Notes: generated from the letters alone by a model not told the origin. DNA of 64,000 nucleotides from Flavobacterium palustre (GCF_014639535.1 NZ_BMGA01000008.1:124001-188000), one strand, 5' to 3'. Counted from the first letter of the stretch, positions 42,519-51,099 are shown. Program-made: numbers and translations.

Positions 42519-43529
42519 TTATTTAAATTTATCTAATAATTTTAGTTTAATCTTCTCTCTTTCTATTTCTTCTATCAATTCCTGTTCAGTAGGTAAAAAA
42601 GGCATATATTTAGTTGCAAAAAGCTGTGGTGTTTCTTGCATTATCGAATATTTTACTACTGTTTCGCTTTTTTCAGTACATAAAATAATACCAATTGTAG
42701 GATTGTCTCCTTCAGGTTTTTTTACATCATCGTACATTCGTCTGTACATATCCATTTGACCGATATCTTGATGAGTGAGTTTCCCTATTTTCAAATCGAA
42801 TAAAACAAAGCATTTTAGTAAATAATTGTAAAAAACCAAATCGATATAAAAGTGATCTGTTTCGGTACTTATACGTTGTTGTCTGGCTACAAAAGAAAAA
42901 CCTTTTCCTAATTCCATCAGGAATTGTTGCAGATTTTCTATTAAAGCAGTTTCAATTTCATTTTCAGATTCATTTGATGCTGGCGTAATATTCAAAAATT
43001 CAAAAACATAAGGGTCTTTTATGAAATCGCCTATTTTTGGAGAGCTATCTTCATTTTTTATTATTTCAGAATGTGTTTGAGAAGACAATAATCTTTGATA
43101 ATAGAGTGTATTGATATTGCGTTCTAAAACTCTTGAACTCCAATTTTGTGCGCTACTCTCCTGAAGATAATAATTTCTAGCCATTTCATTTTCGACTCTC
43201 ATTATTAATCTATGATGTGTCCAACTCAATTTGCTACGCAGTGCGTAGCAAATTGAATTTTCAGGATAAGTAAGGTAAAATTGCCTGAAATTACGAAGAT
43301 TTGCAGAAGAAAAACCTTTTCCAAATTCGGCAGTAAGACTGATGGAAAGTTCTTTTAAGACAGACTCACCATAAGCAGCTTTTTTATCTCCATTTTGTTC
43401 CTGTTCCACTATTCTTTTTCCAATTTCCCAATATGCCTCGACCATTACCGAATTGATGGTTTGGTAGGCATTAAATCTTGCTTTGGCAAGTATTTGCTTA
43501 ATTTCCTGAATGTAATTAAGTTGGGTCAT
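42519..43529 (-). CDS. DUF1016/YhcG-family PD-(D/E)XK nuclease
   Basis: A 336-residue protein. The N-terminal DUF1016_N domain (about 1-150) includes INSVMVEAYWEIGKRIVEQEQ, GKGFSSANLRNFRQFYLTYP and ALRSKLSWTHHRLIMRVENEMARNYYLQE. The C-terminal nuclease domain has FYIDLVFYNYLLKCFVLFDLKIGKLTHQDIGQMDMY, in which Asp...DLK matches the PD-(D/E)XK pattern with Asp in place of the more usual Glu (ELK), and TIGIILCTEKSETVVKYS. The role is unknown; family members often accompany restriction-modification loci. It interrupts the arginine genes and has no partner here. A 31-bp perfect palindrome lies inside it. Confidence 0.87.
   Translation of the reverse strand: MTQLNYIQEIKQILAKARFNAYQTINSVMVEAYWEIGKRIVEQEQNGDKKAAYGESVLKELSISLTAEFGKGFSSANLRNFRQFYLTYPENSICYALRSKLSWTHHRLIMRVENEMARNYYLQESSAQNWSSRVLERNINTLYYQRLLSSQTHSEIIKNEDSSPKIGDFIKDPYVFEFLNITPASNESENEIETALIENLQQFLMELGKGFSFVARQQRISTETDHFYIDLVFYNYLLKCFVLFDLKIGKLTHQDIGQMDMYRRMYDDVKKPEGDNPTIGIILCTEKSETVVKYSIMQETPQLFATKYMPFLPTEQELIEEIEREKIKLKLLDKFK
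43226..43256. repeat. 31-bp perfect palindrome inside the DUF1016 gene
   Basis: Two 15-nt arms TCAATTTGCTACGCA (43226-43240) and its complement (43242-43256) around one base. It encodes SICYALRSKL (about residues 92-101), just before the conserved LSWTHxR block. Confidence 0.9.
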
Positions 43530-43640
43530 TTTTTATAGTGTTTAAAAATGCAAACTGTAATTTTTTTGTTTCTCAGAGTTTCGCAAAGGAAGCTCAAAGA
43601 TTCAAAAAGTTTTTATTTTTATAAATTGACTTAGTTTCCT

Positions 43641-43728
43641 AAATCCTTAGCCCCGATAGAAGCGATATCCTTTTCCTGCTTTCTTTAAGCAGGGAAAGAT
43701 AAAGCTGATAGCGGGATTAGCTACTAAA
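43641..43728 (+). repeat. structured dispersed element, copy B
   Basis: Order: CCTAAATCCTTAGCCCCGAT, GAAGCGATATCC, an internal hairpin CCTGCTT-TCTTT-AAGCAGG (43675-43693), GATAAAGCTGATAGCGGGA and AGCTACTAAAT. Its last bases overlap the argE stop codon (argE runs on the opposite strand). Confidence 0.6.
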
Positions 43729-44797
43729 TATTTTTAAAGAAATCAGAAAGTATTTTGATGTACAATTCGATTCCTTCTTCGATTTCATTGATATAAATAA
43801 ATTCATCCGCTGAGTGTGAACGTAAACTGTCTCCAGGTCCTAATTTTAGGGATTTACAATATAAAACGGATTGATCTGAAAGGGTAGGAGAGCCATAAGT
43901 AGTGCGGCCTAATGCAATTCCTGCCTGTACTAATCCGTGAGATACCGGGATAGAAGAAGCATTTAAGTGCATTGAACGCGGATTTACTTCGGCATTCACA
44001 TTTTCTCTGACAGTCGCTAAAATTTCGGTGTTATTGTAGCAGTCGTTTACGCGGATATCTACCACTAATTCGCATTCTGACGGAACTACGTTGTGTTGTT
44101 TTCCTGCATTGATCTGAGTTACGGTCATTTTTACAGGACCTAAAACCTCGGATATTTTTTCGAATTGGTAGTTTTTAAACCATTCGATTATCGGCAATGT
44201 ATTATAAATTGGATTGTCAGGATTATTGTGGGCCGCGTGACTGGCTGTTCCGTTTACTTTAACATCCAAAACTAATAAACCTTTTTCGGCTACTGCTAAT
44301 TGCATTAATGTTGGTTCCCCTACAATGGCGCATTCTAATTCCGGTAAATGTTTTAAAACACTGTTCAATCCATTTTTACCACTGCTTTCTTCTTCTGCCG
44401 AAGCTACCACTACGATATTGTAAGGTAAATTTTCGCTGGCATAAAAATGTGTAAAAGTTGCAATCAAAGAAACCAGACAACCTCCGGCATCATTACTTCC
44501 TAAACCAAATAATTTACCGTCTTCAACGATGGCTTTAAATGGATCTTTAGTGTACGATTTATTAGGTCTTACCGTATCGTGATGGGAGTTTAAAAGTATA
44601 GTTGGTTTGTTTTTGTCAAAATTTTTATTGAAAGCCCAAATGTTATTGTTTTCTCTTTCGAAAGGAATGTTATTTTGAGTAAACCAATTTTCGATTAAAA
44701 GTGCTGTTTGATCTTCTTCACTCGAAAAGGAAGGGGTTTCAATTAGCGCCTTTAATAACGCAATGGCTTCTTGGGTAAGAGTTGCTATGTTTTTCAT
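43724..44797 (-). CDS. argE: N-acyl-ornithine/citrulline deacylase, M20 family
   Basis: A 357-residue zinc amidohydrolase of the ArgE/DapE group. Metal-ligand motifs: LLNSHHDTVRPN, FGLGSNDAGGCL, VVVASAEEESSGKNGL, CAIVGEPT and a C-terminal HSADEFI. The dimerisation (lid) domain is in the middle. In a pathway with a succinylornithine transcarbamylase the deacylation substrate would be N-acyl-citrulline, so this may be an N-succinylcitrulline desuccinylase; the sequence alone does not fix the acyl group. Its ATG overlaps the argB stop by 4 bp. Confidence 0.88.
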   Translation of the reverse strand: MKNIATLTQEAIALLKALIETPSFSSEEDQTALLIENWFTQNNIPFERENNNIWAFNKNFDKNKPTILLNSHHDTVRPNKSYTKDPFKAIVEDGKLFGLGSNDAGGCLVSLIATFTHFYASENLPYNIVVVASAEEESSGKNGLNSVLKHLPELECAIVGEPTLMQLAVAEKGLLVLDVKVNGTASHAAHNNPDNPIYNTLPIIEWFKNYQFEKISEVLGPVKMTVTQINAGKQHNVVPSECELVVDIRVNDCYNNTEILATVRENVNAEVNPRSMHLNASSIPVSHGLVQAGIALGRTTYGSPTLSDQSVLYCKSLKLGPGDSLRSHSADEFIYINEIEEGIELYIKILSDFFKNI

Positions 44798-45582
44798 AAA
44801 GTTATTGTAGTATGCAATGCCGCTTTATTTTGTAACATTCTGTGATGACCAATTTTTATTTTTTGCACTCCTTTGGACAGGCTGTTGAAGCAGTTGTCTA
44901 ATTTTGGAATCATTCCCGAATGAATGGCACCTTCTTCTTTTAATTGCGAATAAAGTTCAGAATTGATTTGCTGAATTACTGAATCCTCATCCTCAACATC
45001 TGTTAAAACACCGGCTTTTTCAAAACAATAATTCAGAGTAACTTCAAAAACTTCTGAAGCTGCAATGGCCAATTCGCTGGCAATAGTGTCAGCATTAGTA
45101 TTTAATAATTGCCCGTTTTTATCGTGCGTAATGGCACAAAAAACAGGAACAATTCCGCTATTGATTAAAGTTTGCAATAAAGGGGTATTTACTTTTTGAA
45201 CATCGCCTACAAAACCGTAATCAATGGTTGGATGATTTCTTTTGGTGGATTGGATTAAATTTCCGTCAGCACCCGAAAATCCCATTGCATTGGTGTTATT
45301 AGCCTGTAATTGGGCTACTATATTTTTGTTGATTTCTCCAGCGTAAATCATAACCACTACATCCAGCATTGGTTTATCGGTAATTCTTCTTCCTTCAATC
45401 ATTTGAGGGACTAAGCCGATGCTTTGCGCCATTTTAGTAGCTGATTTTCCGCCACCGTGAACCAAGATTTTATTGCCTTCAATCTTAGAAAAATCTGCTA
45501 AGAAATTAGTTAATTCTGCAGGATTATCAATGATGTTTCCACCGATTTTTATGATAGATAATGGTTGCTTATTTTTTTCCAT
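44794..45582 (-). CDS. argB: N-acylglutamate kinase
   Basis: A 262-residue amino-acid kinase phosphorylating the gamma-carboxyl of N-acylglutamate. SIIKIGGNIIDNP is the N-terminal phosphate loop, KILVHGGGKSATKMAQSIG the acylglutamate site, and GFSGADGNLIQS, LLNTNADTIASELA and a late IHSGMIPKLDNC are typical. It lacks the long N-terminal arginine-sensing helix, so arginine feedback inhibition of the hexameric type is unlikely. It overlaps argF' by 14 bp and argE by 4 bp. The true acyl group (acetyl or succinyl) is inferred from argF'. Confidence 0.92.
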   Translation of the reverse strand: MEKNKQPLSIIKIGGNIIDNPAELTNFLADFSKIEGNKILVHGGGKSATKMAQSIGLVPQMIEGRRITDKPMLDVVVMIYAGEINKNIVAQLQANNTNAMGFSGADGNLIQSTKRNHPTIDYGFVGDVQKVNTPLLQTLINSGIVPVFCAITHDKNGQLLNTNADTIASELAIAASEVFEVTLNYCFEKAGVLTDVEDEDSVIQQINSELYSQLKEEGAIHSGMIPKLDNCFNSLSKGVQKIKIGHHRMLQNKAALHTTITL

Positions 45583-46522
45583 TTTCTAATATTTTTTGTA
45601 GAACTAACTGAGCTGAATACGTTCTGTTATTAGCTTGTTCGATAACAACTGAATTCTCGCTGTCGATTACTTCATCAGTAACAATTACATTTCTTCTAAC
45701 AGGCAAACAGTGCATGAATTTAGCATTGTTAGTTAAAGCCATTTTCTCAGCAGTAACGGTCCAGTTTGGATCAGTATTAGTGATTTTTCCGTATTCTTTG
45801 TAATTGCTCCAGTTTTTGGCATAGATAAAATCAGCATTTTCAAAAGCCTTATTTTGATCGTATTCAATTACTGAATCTTTAGTGATTTCAGGATTCAGTT
45901 CGTAGCCTTCCGGATGCGTAATTACAAAATCCATGTCTTTTTGCTTTTGCATCATTTCCACAAAAGAATTTGGAACTGCCTGAGGCAAAGCTCTTGGATG
46001 CGGAGCCCAGGTTAAAACCACTTTTGCTCTGTGTTTGGTTTTGTGTTCCGCCATTGTAATCGCATCAGCAAGAGATTGCATTGGATGTCCTGTAGCACTT
46101 TCCATGTTCACAACCGGCACAGAAGCGTATTTCATGAAACCGGAAATTACCGTTTCAGCATTGTCTTTTTCTTTGTCTACCAATCCTGCAAAAGCTCTGA
46201 TAGCTATGATATCACAATATTGAGAAACAACGGCTGCGGCTTCTTTGATATGCTCTGACGAACCCTGATTCATCACGGCTCCGTCTTCGAATTCCAGTGT
46301 CCAGCCTTCGCTGTTAAAATTCATTACAATTACGTTCATACCCAAATTCATAGCTGCTTTTTGCGTACTCAAACGGGTTCTTAAACTGGAATTAAAAAAC
46401 AACATCCCTAAGGTTTTGTTCTTTCCTAATTTTTTCTTTTTAAGCGGATTTTTTTTGATTTTGAGCGCTTGTTTCACCCATTTGTCGAGTGAGTCTATGT
46501 CTTGTATGGATAAAAAGTTCAT
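45569..46522 (-). CDS. argF': N-succinylornithine (or N-acetylornithine) carbamoyltransferase
   Basis: A 317-residue carbamoyltransferase. Carbamoyl-phosphate site FFNSSLRTRLSTQKAA (about 42-57); MNLGMNVIVMNFNSEGW; VVLTWAPHPRALPQAVPNSF; and HCLPVRRNVIVTDEVID. These blocks follow Bacteroides fragilis succinylornithine transcarbamylase rather than ordinary ArgF (no SMG ornithine loop). In the substrate-selecting segment MNQGSSEHIKEA, Ser89 aligns with Pro90 of that enzyme, where Xanthomonas acetylornithine transcarbamylase has Glu92; a small residue there goes with succinyl specificity. Central to the cluster's use of acylated intermediates. Confidence 0.9.
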   Translation of the reverse strand: MNFLSIQDIDSLDKWVKQALKIKKNPLKKKKLGKNKTLGMLFFNSSLRTRLSTQKAAMNLGMNVIVMNFNSEGWTLEFEDGAVMNQGSSEHIKEAAAVVSQYCDIIAIRAFAGLVDKEKDNAETVISGFMKYASVPVVNMESATGHPMQSLADAITMAEHKTKHRAKVVLTWAPHPRALPQAVPNSFVEMMQKQKDMDFVITHPEGYELNPEITKDSVIEYDQNKAFENADFIYAKNWSNYKEYGKITNTDPNWTVTAEKMALTNNAKFMHCLPVRRNVIVTDEVIDSENSVVIEQANNRTYSAQLVLQKILENGKK

Positions 46523-46592
46523 TATCTTATAGTTTAATCGGTTATTTGTTTAATCGATTAACCGAATTAACGATTAACCGAATCAACATTTT
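46523..46592. repeat. proB-argF' spacer with 16-bp tandem repeat
   Basis: CGATTAACCGAATYAA occurs twice in tandem (about 46555-46586), with an inverted relative (TTAATCGGTTA) just before it. There is no gene or terminator T-run, so read-through within the cluster is likely. Confidence 0.6.
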
Positions 46593-47354
46593 CTATACAA
46601 TCTTCGTAAATGCAATTTCGTTTTTTAAAGCTTTTAAGATAAAATTATCTTCTAAGCCGTTTACCACCCAGGTTTCGATTTTTGCTTCTTTGGCAATGGC
46701 AGCCGAATCAATTTTAGACTGCATTCCGCCGGTTCCATGGGAAGATTTTGAATCCCCAATTTCTTTTTGCAAAACCTTTAAATCATTTACTAATTCAATG
46801 GTTTCAGGAAATTCATCGTGAATCGATGCTTTGGTGTAAATACCGTTAGTATTCGTGGCAATAATTAAAATATCTACTTTCAGCAAAACTGCTGTTAAAG
46901 CAGCTAATTTATCGTTGTCACCAAATTTAATTTCATCCGTAGCAACGGTGTCATTTTCATTGATAATCGGGATGTAATTGTTTTTGACTAATACATTGAT
47001 GGTGTTTACGATGTTCTTCTTGGTTTGTTCTTTTTCAAAATCAGAATACGAAAGCAAACATTGCGAAGTATTCAAGCCTAAATCCTTGAAGTTTTCATTG
47101 TAAATCCGCATCAAATGTGGCTGACCAATAGAAGCCAAAGCCTGTTTTACAAAAACATCTTTGTCGTTATTGTCTAATTTTACAAATTGTTTGGCTGCAG
47201 CAATGGCTCCGGAACTTACAATGATAAATTCATATTCATCGTTTAAAGCCGCTATTTGCATACCAATATCCTCAATCTTTCCTCTCGAAATATGATTGGT
47301 TTCTTTGGTTAAGGTGTTGCTTCCTAATTTTAATAAAATTCTTTTTTTAGCCAT
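46593..47354 (-). CDS. proB: glutamate 5-kinase, short form
   Basis: First step of proline synthesis. 253 residues from the ATG at 47354 (MAKKRILLKLGSNTL); the open frame continues upstream through repeat DNA. Amino-acid-kinase motifs: IIVSSGAIAAAKQ, NENDTVATDEIKFGDNDKLAALTAVLL, and HGTGGMQSKIDSAAIAKEA. It ends after the kinase domain, so the C-terminal PUA domain of the 367-residue E. coli enzyme is absent. Upstream proA is separated by about 180 bp of word-type repeats. It sits inside the arginine genes, which share glutamate as precursor. Confidence 0.93.
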   Translation of the reverse strand: MAKKRILLKLGSNTLTKETNHISRGKIEDIGMQIAALNDEYEFIIVSSGAIAAAKQFVKLDNNDKDVFVKQALASIGQPHLMRIYNENFKDLGLNTSQCLLSYSDFEKEQTKKNIVNTINVLVKNNYIPIINENDTVATDEIKFGDNDKLAALTAVLLKVDILIIATNTNGIYTKASIHDEFPETIELVNDLKVLQKEIGDSKSSHGTGGMQSKIDSAAIAKEAKIETWVVNGLEDNFILKALKNEIAFTKIV

Positions 47355-47532
47355 CGTTTTAACCGCAAAGGGCTTTTTTAACCACAAAGTACACAAAGCT
47401 AATCGCAAAGTGCACAAAGTTTTTTATTTCTTTTACTTTATAAAACAAGGTTCACAAAGTAGTATTTAAATCTTTTTTGTTCTCGATTGCGCTCGAACTG
47501 ACAACTCACAACTGACAACCGAACACTGCAAA
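47355..47532. repeat. proA-proB spacer of repeated words
   Basis: Contains four or five variants of 'AACCGCAAAG'/'ACCACAAAGTACACAAAG' (47362-47460) and then 'CAACTCACAACTGACAACCG'-type words (about 47495-47530). No coding content. Confidence 0.65.
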
Positions 47533-48729
47533 CTAACGAATTTGTCCTTCGCCGTAAATATACCATTTATTGGTTACCAAATGCTGTAAACCAATTGGTC
47601 CGCGTTGGTGTAATTTATCGGTACTGATTGCTAACTCTCCTCCAAGACCAAACTGTCCACCGTCAGTAAATCGGGTAGAGGCATTATGGTAAACAGATGA
47701 AGCATCAATACTTTCCATAAATTCCTGAGCAATTGCTTTGTCTTCAGTTATAATGGAAGCAGAGTGTCCGCCGCAGTATTTATTGATTTTAGCAATTGCT
47801 TCCTGATTAGAGTTTACTGTTCCGATAACAATTTTGTAATCCAAAAATTCTTCGTACCAAATCAAATCGTTTTCAATGGCTTGTATTCCTGTAGCTTTGG
47901 CAACTGAATCATCACCCAAAACTGTAACTTTAAATTTCTCTAATTCGCTTACTAATTGTTTTGCAAAAGCTTCCCAATTTGGCAAATTCGTATCAATTAA
48001 AACTTTATCTAAAGCGTTGCAAACTGATATGTTTGAGGTTTTTCCATTGATAACAATGTTCATTGCTTTGTCTAAATCGGCATCGGCATTGACATACACA
48101 AAATTATTTCCACGACCACTTACAATTACCGGACAGCTGGCGTGTTTTTTAGTAAATTCAATCAGTTTTTCACCACCGCGAGGAACGATTAAATCGACTC
48201 TTTGTGTTGGTTTTTCAAGAAAAGCCTGAGTTTGAACTCGGTCATAATTCAAATATTCTACCCAGTCAGTCGAAACTCCATTGCTTTCTAAGGCCTGATG
48301 CCAAAGACTAACAATCTTTTGATTAGAAAGCAAAGATTCTTTTCCGCCTTTTAAAAGGATTTTGTTTCCTGATTTAAAAGCAATTCCTCCCGCTTCAACG
48401 GTTACATCCGGACGGGATTCGTATATGATTAAAATAGTTCCAAAAGCAGCGGTTTTATTGCTGATTCTCATGCCGTTGTCATGAGTAAATTCATAACGAA
48501 CCTGTCCCACAGGATCTTCCTGACCGGCTAATTGTTGTACAGAAAGAATCATGCCGTCAACCTTAGCATCGTCAACCAGCAAACGTTTTTCCATTGCTAA
48601 ATCTTCACCATTATAATTGGCTAAATCCTGTTGGTTGATGCTTTTTAACGCTTCTCTTTCTTGCTCTAACAAAGCTGCCATTGTGGTTAAAACGGCATTT
48701 CTTTTTTCGATTGGAAGTATTGTGTTCAT
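47533..48729 (-). CDS. proA: gamma-glutamyl phosphate reductase
   Basis: Second step of proline synthesis, NADPH-dependent reduction of glutamyl-5-phosphate to the semialdehyde. 398 residues of the aldehyde dehydrogenase fold: TILIIYESRPDVTVEAGGIAFKSGNKILLKGGKES (cofactor region) and SNISVCNALDKVLID with the catalytic Cys. FTDGGQFGLGGELAISTDKLHQRGPIGLQHL near the C-terminus is the ProA hallmark. Start ATG at 48729 lies 29 bp after argD ends. Part of the arginine/proline cluster. Confidence 0.96.
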   Translation of the reverse strand: MNTILPIEKRNAVLTTMAALLEQEREALKSINQQDLANYNGEDLAMEKRLLVDDAKVDGMILSVQQLAGQEDPVGQVRYEFTHDNGMRISNKTAAFGTILIIYESRPDVTVEAGGIAFKSGNKILLKGGKESLLSNQKIVSLWHQALESNGVSTDWVEYLNYDRVQTQAFLEKPTQRVDLIVPRGGEKLIEFTKKHASCPVIVSGRGNNFVYVNADADLDKAMNIVINGKTSNISVCNALDKVLIDTNLPNWEAFAKQLVSELEKFKVTVLGDDSVAKATGIQAIENDLIWYEEFLDYKIVIGTVNSNQEAIAKINKYCGGHSASIITEDKAIAQEFMESIDASSVYHNASTRFTDGGQFGLGGELAISTDKLHQRGPIGLQHLVTNKWYIYGEGQIR

Positions 48730-48758
48730 TGTTTTTTGTTTTTTAAGTTTAAAAAAAC

Positions 48759-49898
48759 TTATGCTTGTAATTCAGCTAATGATTCCTGTAAGGCCACGAT
48801 AAAAGTATCAATAGCGTCAGTAGTAATCGTTAGCGGAGGAAGGATTCTCAACAAGTTTTTATTGTTGGCTCCACCCGTAAAAATATATTTTTCGATAATC
48901 ATTTTCTTTCTCAAAGCACTCACGTCAAAGTCAAATTCAACTCCTAACATCAGTCCTCTTCCTTTTACCTTTTTGATTTCAGGTATCACTTTAATCGCTT
49001 CAAAAAAGTATTCTGATACTTTGTTGGTGTTTTCGATTAATTTTTTGTCAGCCATCACATCCAAAACCGCAATTCCTGCAGCACAAGCCAAATGACTTCC
49101 GCCAAAAGTAGTTCCTAATAAACCATAACTTGCCTGGAATTTAGGAGAAATCAAAACACCTCCAATAGGGAAACCGTTCCCCATTCCTTTAGCAGTAGTT
49201 ATAATATCCGGATTAATTCCGTGGTGTTGAAAAGCAAAAAACTTTCCGCTTCTTCCGTAACCTGATTGTACTTCGTCTAAAATCAAAATTACATCGTTAG
49301 CTTTACAAGCTTTTTCCAAAGCCTGAAAAAACTCCGTTGTTCCCTGATCTAAACCACCAACTCCCTGGATAGGTTCGATGATAACCGCACAAACATCACC
49401 TTTTTGTAATTCAGCTTCAACCAGTTCGATTTGGTTTAACGGTAAAAAAGTAACTTCTTGTTGTGCATTCAACGGTGCAACAATTTTTTTGTTATCGGTT
49501 ACTGCAACTGCCGCAGAAGTTCTTCCGTGAAACGAATTGTCAAAAGCAATAACTCTTGATTTATTCGTATGGAAAGAAGCTAATTTTAATGCGTTTTCAT
49601 TGGCTTCAGCACCTGAACTGCATAAAAACAAACTGAAATCAGTTAAGCCTGAAGCTTTTCCTAATTTTTCAGCTAATTCTACCTGTAACGGATTTTGGAT
49701 AGCATTCGAGTAAAAACTCAAATTATCCAATTGCTCTTTTACTTTCTCAACATAATCCGGTTGGGTATGTCCGATAGAAATTACTCCGTGACCAGAGTAT
49801 AAATCTAAATATTCGATTCCTTTATCGTCGTAAATAGTGCAGTCTACAGCTTTTACTGGCGTAATAGGGTATAATGGGTAAACGTCAAATAAGTTCAT
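48759..49898 (-). CDS. argD: N-acylornithine aminotransferase
   Basis: A class III PLP aminotransferase of 379 residues. LDLYSGHGVISIGHTQP, SSGAEANENALKLA, DNSFHGRTSAA, LILDEVQSGYGRSGKFFAFQHHGI with the PLP Asp region, and DIITTAKGMGNGFPIGG with the Schiff-base Lys, then TTFGGSHLACAAG. Converts N-acylglutamate semialdehyde to N-acylornithine with glutamate. The family is closely related to ornithine aminotransferase; operon position supports ArgD. Spacer to argC (49899-50002) holds repeated TATAAACTATAAAC/ACAACAAACC words. Confidence 0.92.
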   Translation of the reverse strand: MNLFDVYPLYPITPVKAVDCTIYDDKGIEYLDLYSGHGVISIGHTQPDYVEKVKEQLDNLSFYSNAIQNPLQVELAEKLGKASGLTDFSLFLCSSGAEANENALKLASFHTNKSRVIAFDNSFHGRTSAAVAVTDNKKIVAPLNAQQEVTFLPLNQIELVEAELQKGDVCAVIIEPIQGVGGLDQGTTEFFQALEKACKANDVILILDEVQSGYGRSGKFFAFQHHGINPDIITTAKGMGNGFPIGGVLISPKFQASYGLLGTTFGGSHLACAAGIAVLDVMADKKLIENTNKVSEYFFEAIKVIPEIKKVKGRGLMLGVEFDFDVSALRKKMIIEKYIFTGGANNKNLLRILPPLTITTDAIDTFIVALQESLAELQA

Positions 49899-50002
49899 TT
49901 TTTTTACTATTTATAGTTTATTGTTTTTGGTTTATAGTTTGTTTTTCATAGTTTATAATCGCAGAACAACGACAAACTATAAACAACAAACCACAAACAT
50001 TT

Positions 50003-50980
50003 TTAGAATCCACACGGTTTCAAATGCAATCCTGTAGTTTCATCCAATCCAAACATTAAATTCATGTTTTGAACGGCTTGCCCAGAGGCGCCTTTGAGTA
50101 AATTATCAATAACAGAAGTTATTAAAACCCGGTTTCCTTTTTTCATTAAACTAATAATACATTTGTTGGTTTGAACTACCTGTTTCATATTAATGTTAGT
50201 AGTAGTAACCGTTACAAATGGCTGATCGGCATAAAAAGCTTCGTATTTGGCAACCAAATCTTCTAAACTCTCTTCCGATTTTGTATATAAGGTTGCAAAA
50301 ATTCCTCTTGGAAAATCTCCTCTGTTTGGAATAAAAATCAATTCGTCACTGAAAGATGCCTGCAACTGTTTCAAGCTTTGGTTGATTTCGCCCAAATGCT
50401 GGTGTTCAAATGCTTTGTAGTGAGAGAAATTGTTGTTTCTCCAACTGAAATGCGAAGTAGCCGCCAAGCCAACACCGGCACCTGTACTTCCTGTGGTTGC
50501 ATTAATATGGACATCTTCAGTCAACTTACCATCAGCTGCTAATGGCAATAAAGCCAATTGGATAGCGGTAGCAAAACAACCCGGATTAGCAATATAATTT
50601 GCTGATTTAATATCGGTTTTGTTTAGTTCAGGCAAGCCGTAAACAAATGATTTTCCATCGAAATTTTTATCTTTTGTCAAACGGAAATCATTTCCTAAGT
50701 CGATAATTTTTGTAGTATCAGAGAATTTGTTATTCTCTAAAAACGAAATTGATTTCCCGTGTCCTAAACACAAGAAAAGCACATCTACATTAGGATTGAT
50801 AGTGTCGGTAAAATTCATTTCAATATCACCCATCAAATCGTGGTGCGCTGTCGAAAGCGGTTTTCCGGCATTAGTTGTACTGTAAACAAAATCTAATTTG
50901 GCATTCGGGTGAAACATCAGGATTCTTATTAATTCTCCTGCTGTATATCCTGAACCTCCAATTATTCCAATAGTAATCAT
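50003..50980 (-). CDS. argC: N-acyl-gamma-glutamyl-phosphate reductase
   Basis: A 325-residue NADPH-dependent reductase. N-terminal Rossmann motif TIGIIGGSGYTAGELIRIL (3-21), YGLPELNKTDIKSANYIANPGCFATAIQLALLPL with the catalytic Cys in NPGCFAT, STGAGVGL, AFEHQHLGEINQSL and FIPNRGDFPRGIFATLY. Ends GLDETTGLHLKPCGF, close to the usual C-terminus. Works between argB and argD. Followed upstream by argG with about 120 bp containing an inverted repeat. Confidence 0.95.
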   Translation of the reverse strand: MITIGIIGGSGYTAGELIRILMFHPNAKLDFVYSTTNAGKPLSTAHHDLMGDIEMNFTDTINPNVDVLFLCLGHGKSISFLENNKFSDTTKIIDLGNDFRLTKDKNFDGKSFVYGLPELNKTDIKSANYIANPGCFATAIQLALLPLAADGKLTEDVHINATTGSTGAGVGLAATSHFSWRNNNFSHYKAFEHQHLGEINQSLKQLQASFSDELIFIPNRGDFPRGIFATLYTKSEESLEDLVAKYEAFYADQPFVTVTTTNINMKQVVQTNKCIISLMKKGNRVLITSVIDNLLKGASGQAVQNMNLMFGLDETTGLHLKPCGF

Positions 50981-51024
50981 AATCGTTTGTTTTAAAACAT
51001 TTTATTTTGGCTTTTAAATTTATA

Positions 51025-51082
51025 GCCACAGATTAAAATGATTACCACAGATTAAATCCTTTTAATCTTTTTAATCTGTGGC
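51025..51082. repeat. inverted repeat between argG and argC
   Basis: GCCACAGATTA (51025-51035) pairs with TAATCTGTGGC (51072-51082); an extra ACCACAGATTAAA copy lies within the loop (51043-51055). On the minus strand there is no T-run after the stem, so it is not a clear terminator for argG. Confidence 0.7.
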
Positions 51083-51099
51083 AATTTTTTATTTAAAAA

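Noticed and set aside
47355-47417. N-terminal extension of ProB
   Set aside because: Encoded by CGCAAAG-type repeat DNA; the kinase begins at MAKKRILLKLG.
51025-51082. Terminator between argG and argC
   Set aside because: On the transcribed strand the hairpin is not followed by Ts; it would interrupt the cluster, so it is listed as an inverted repeat only.
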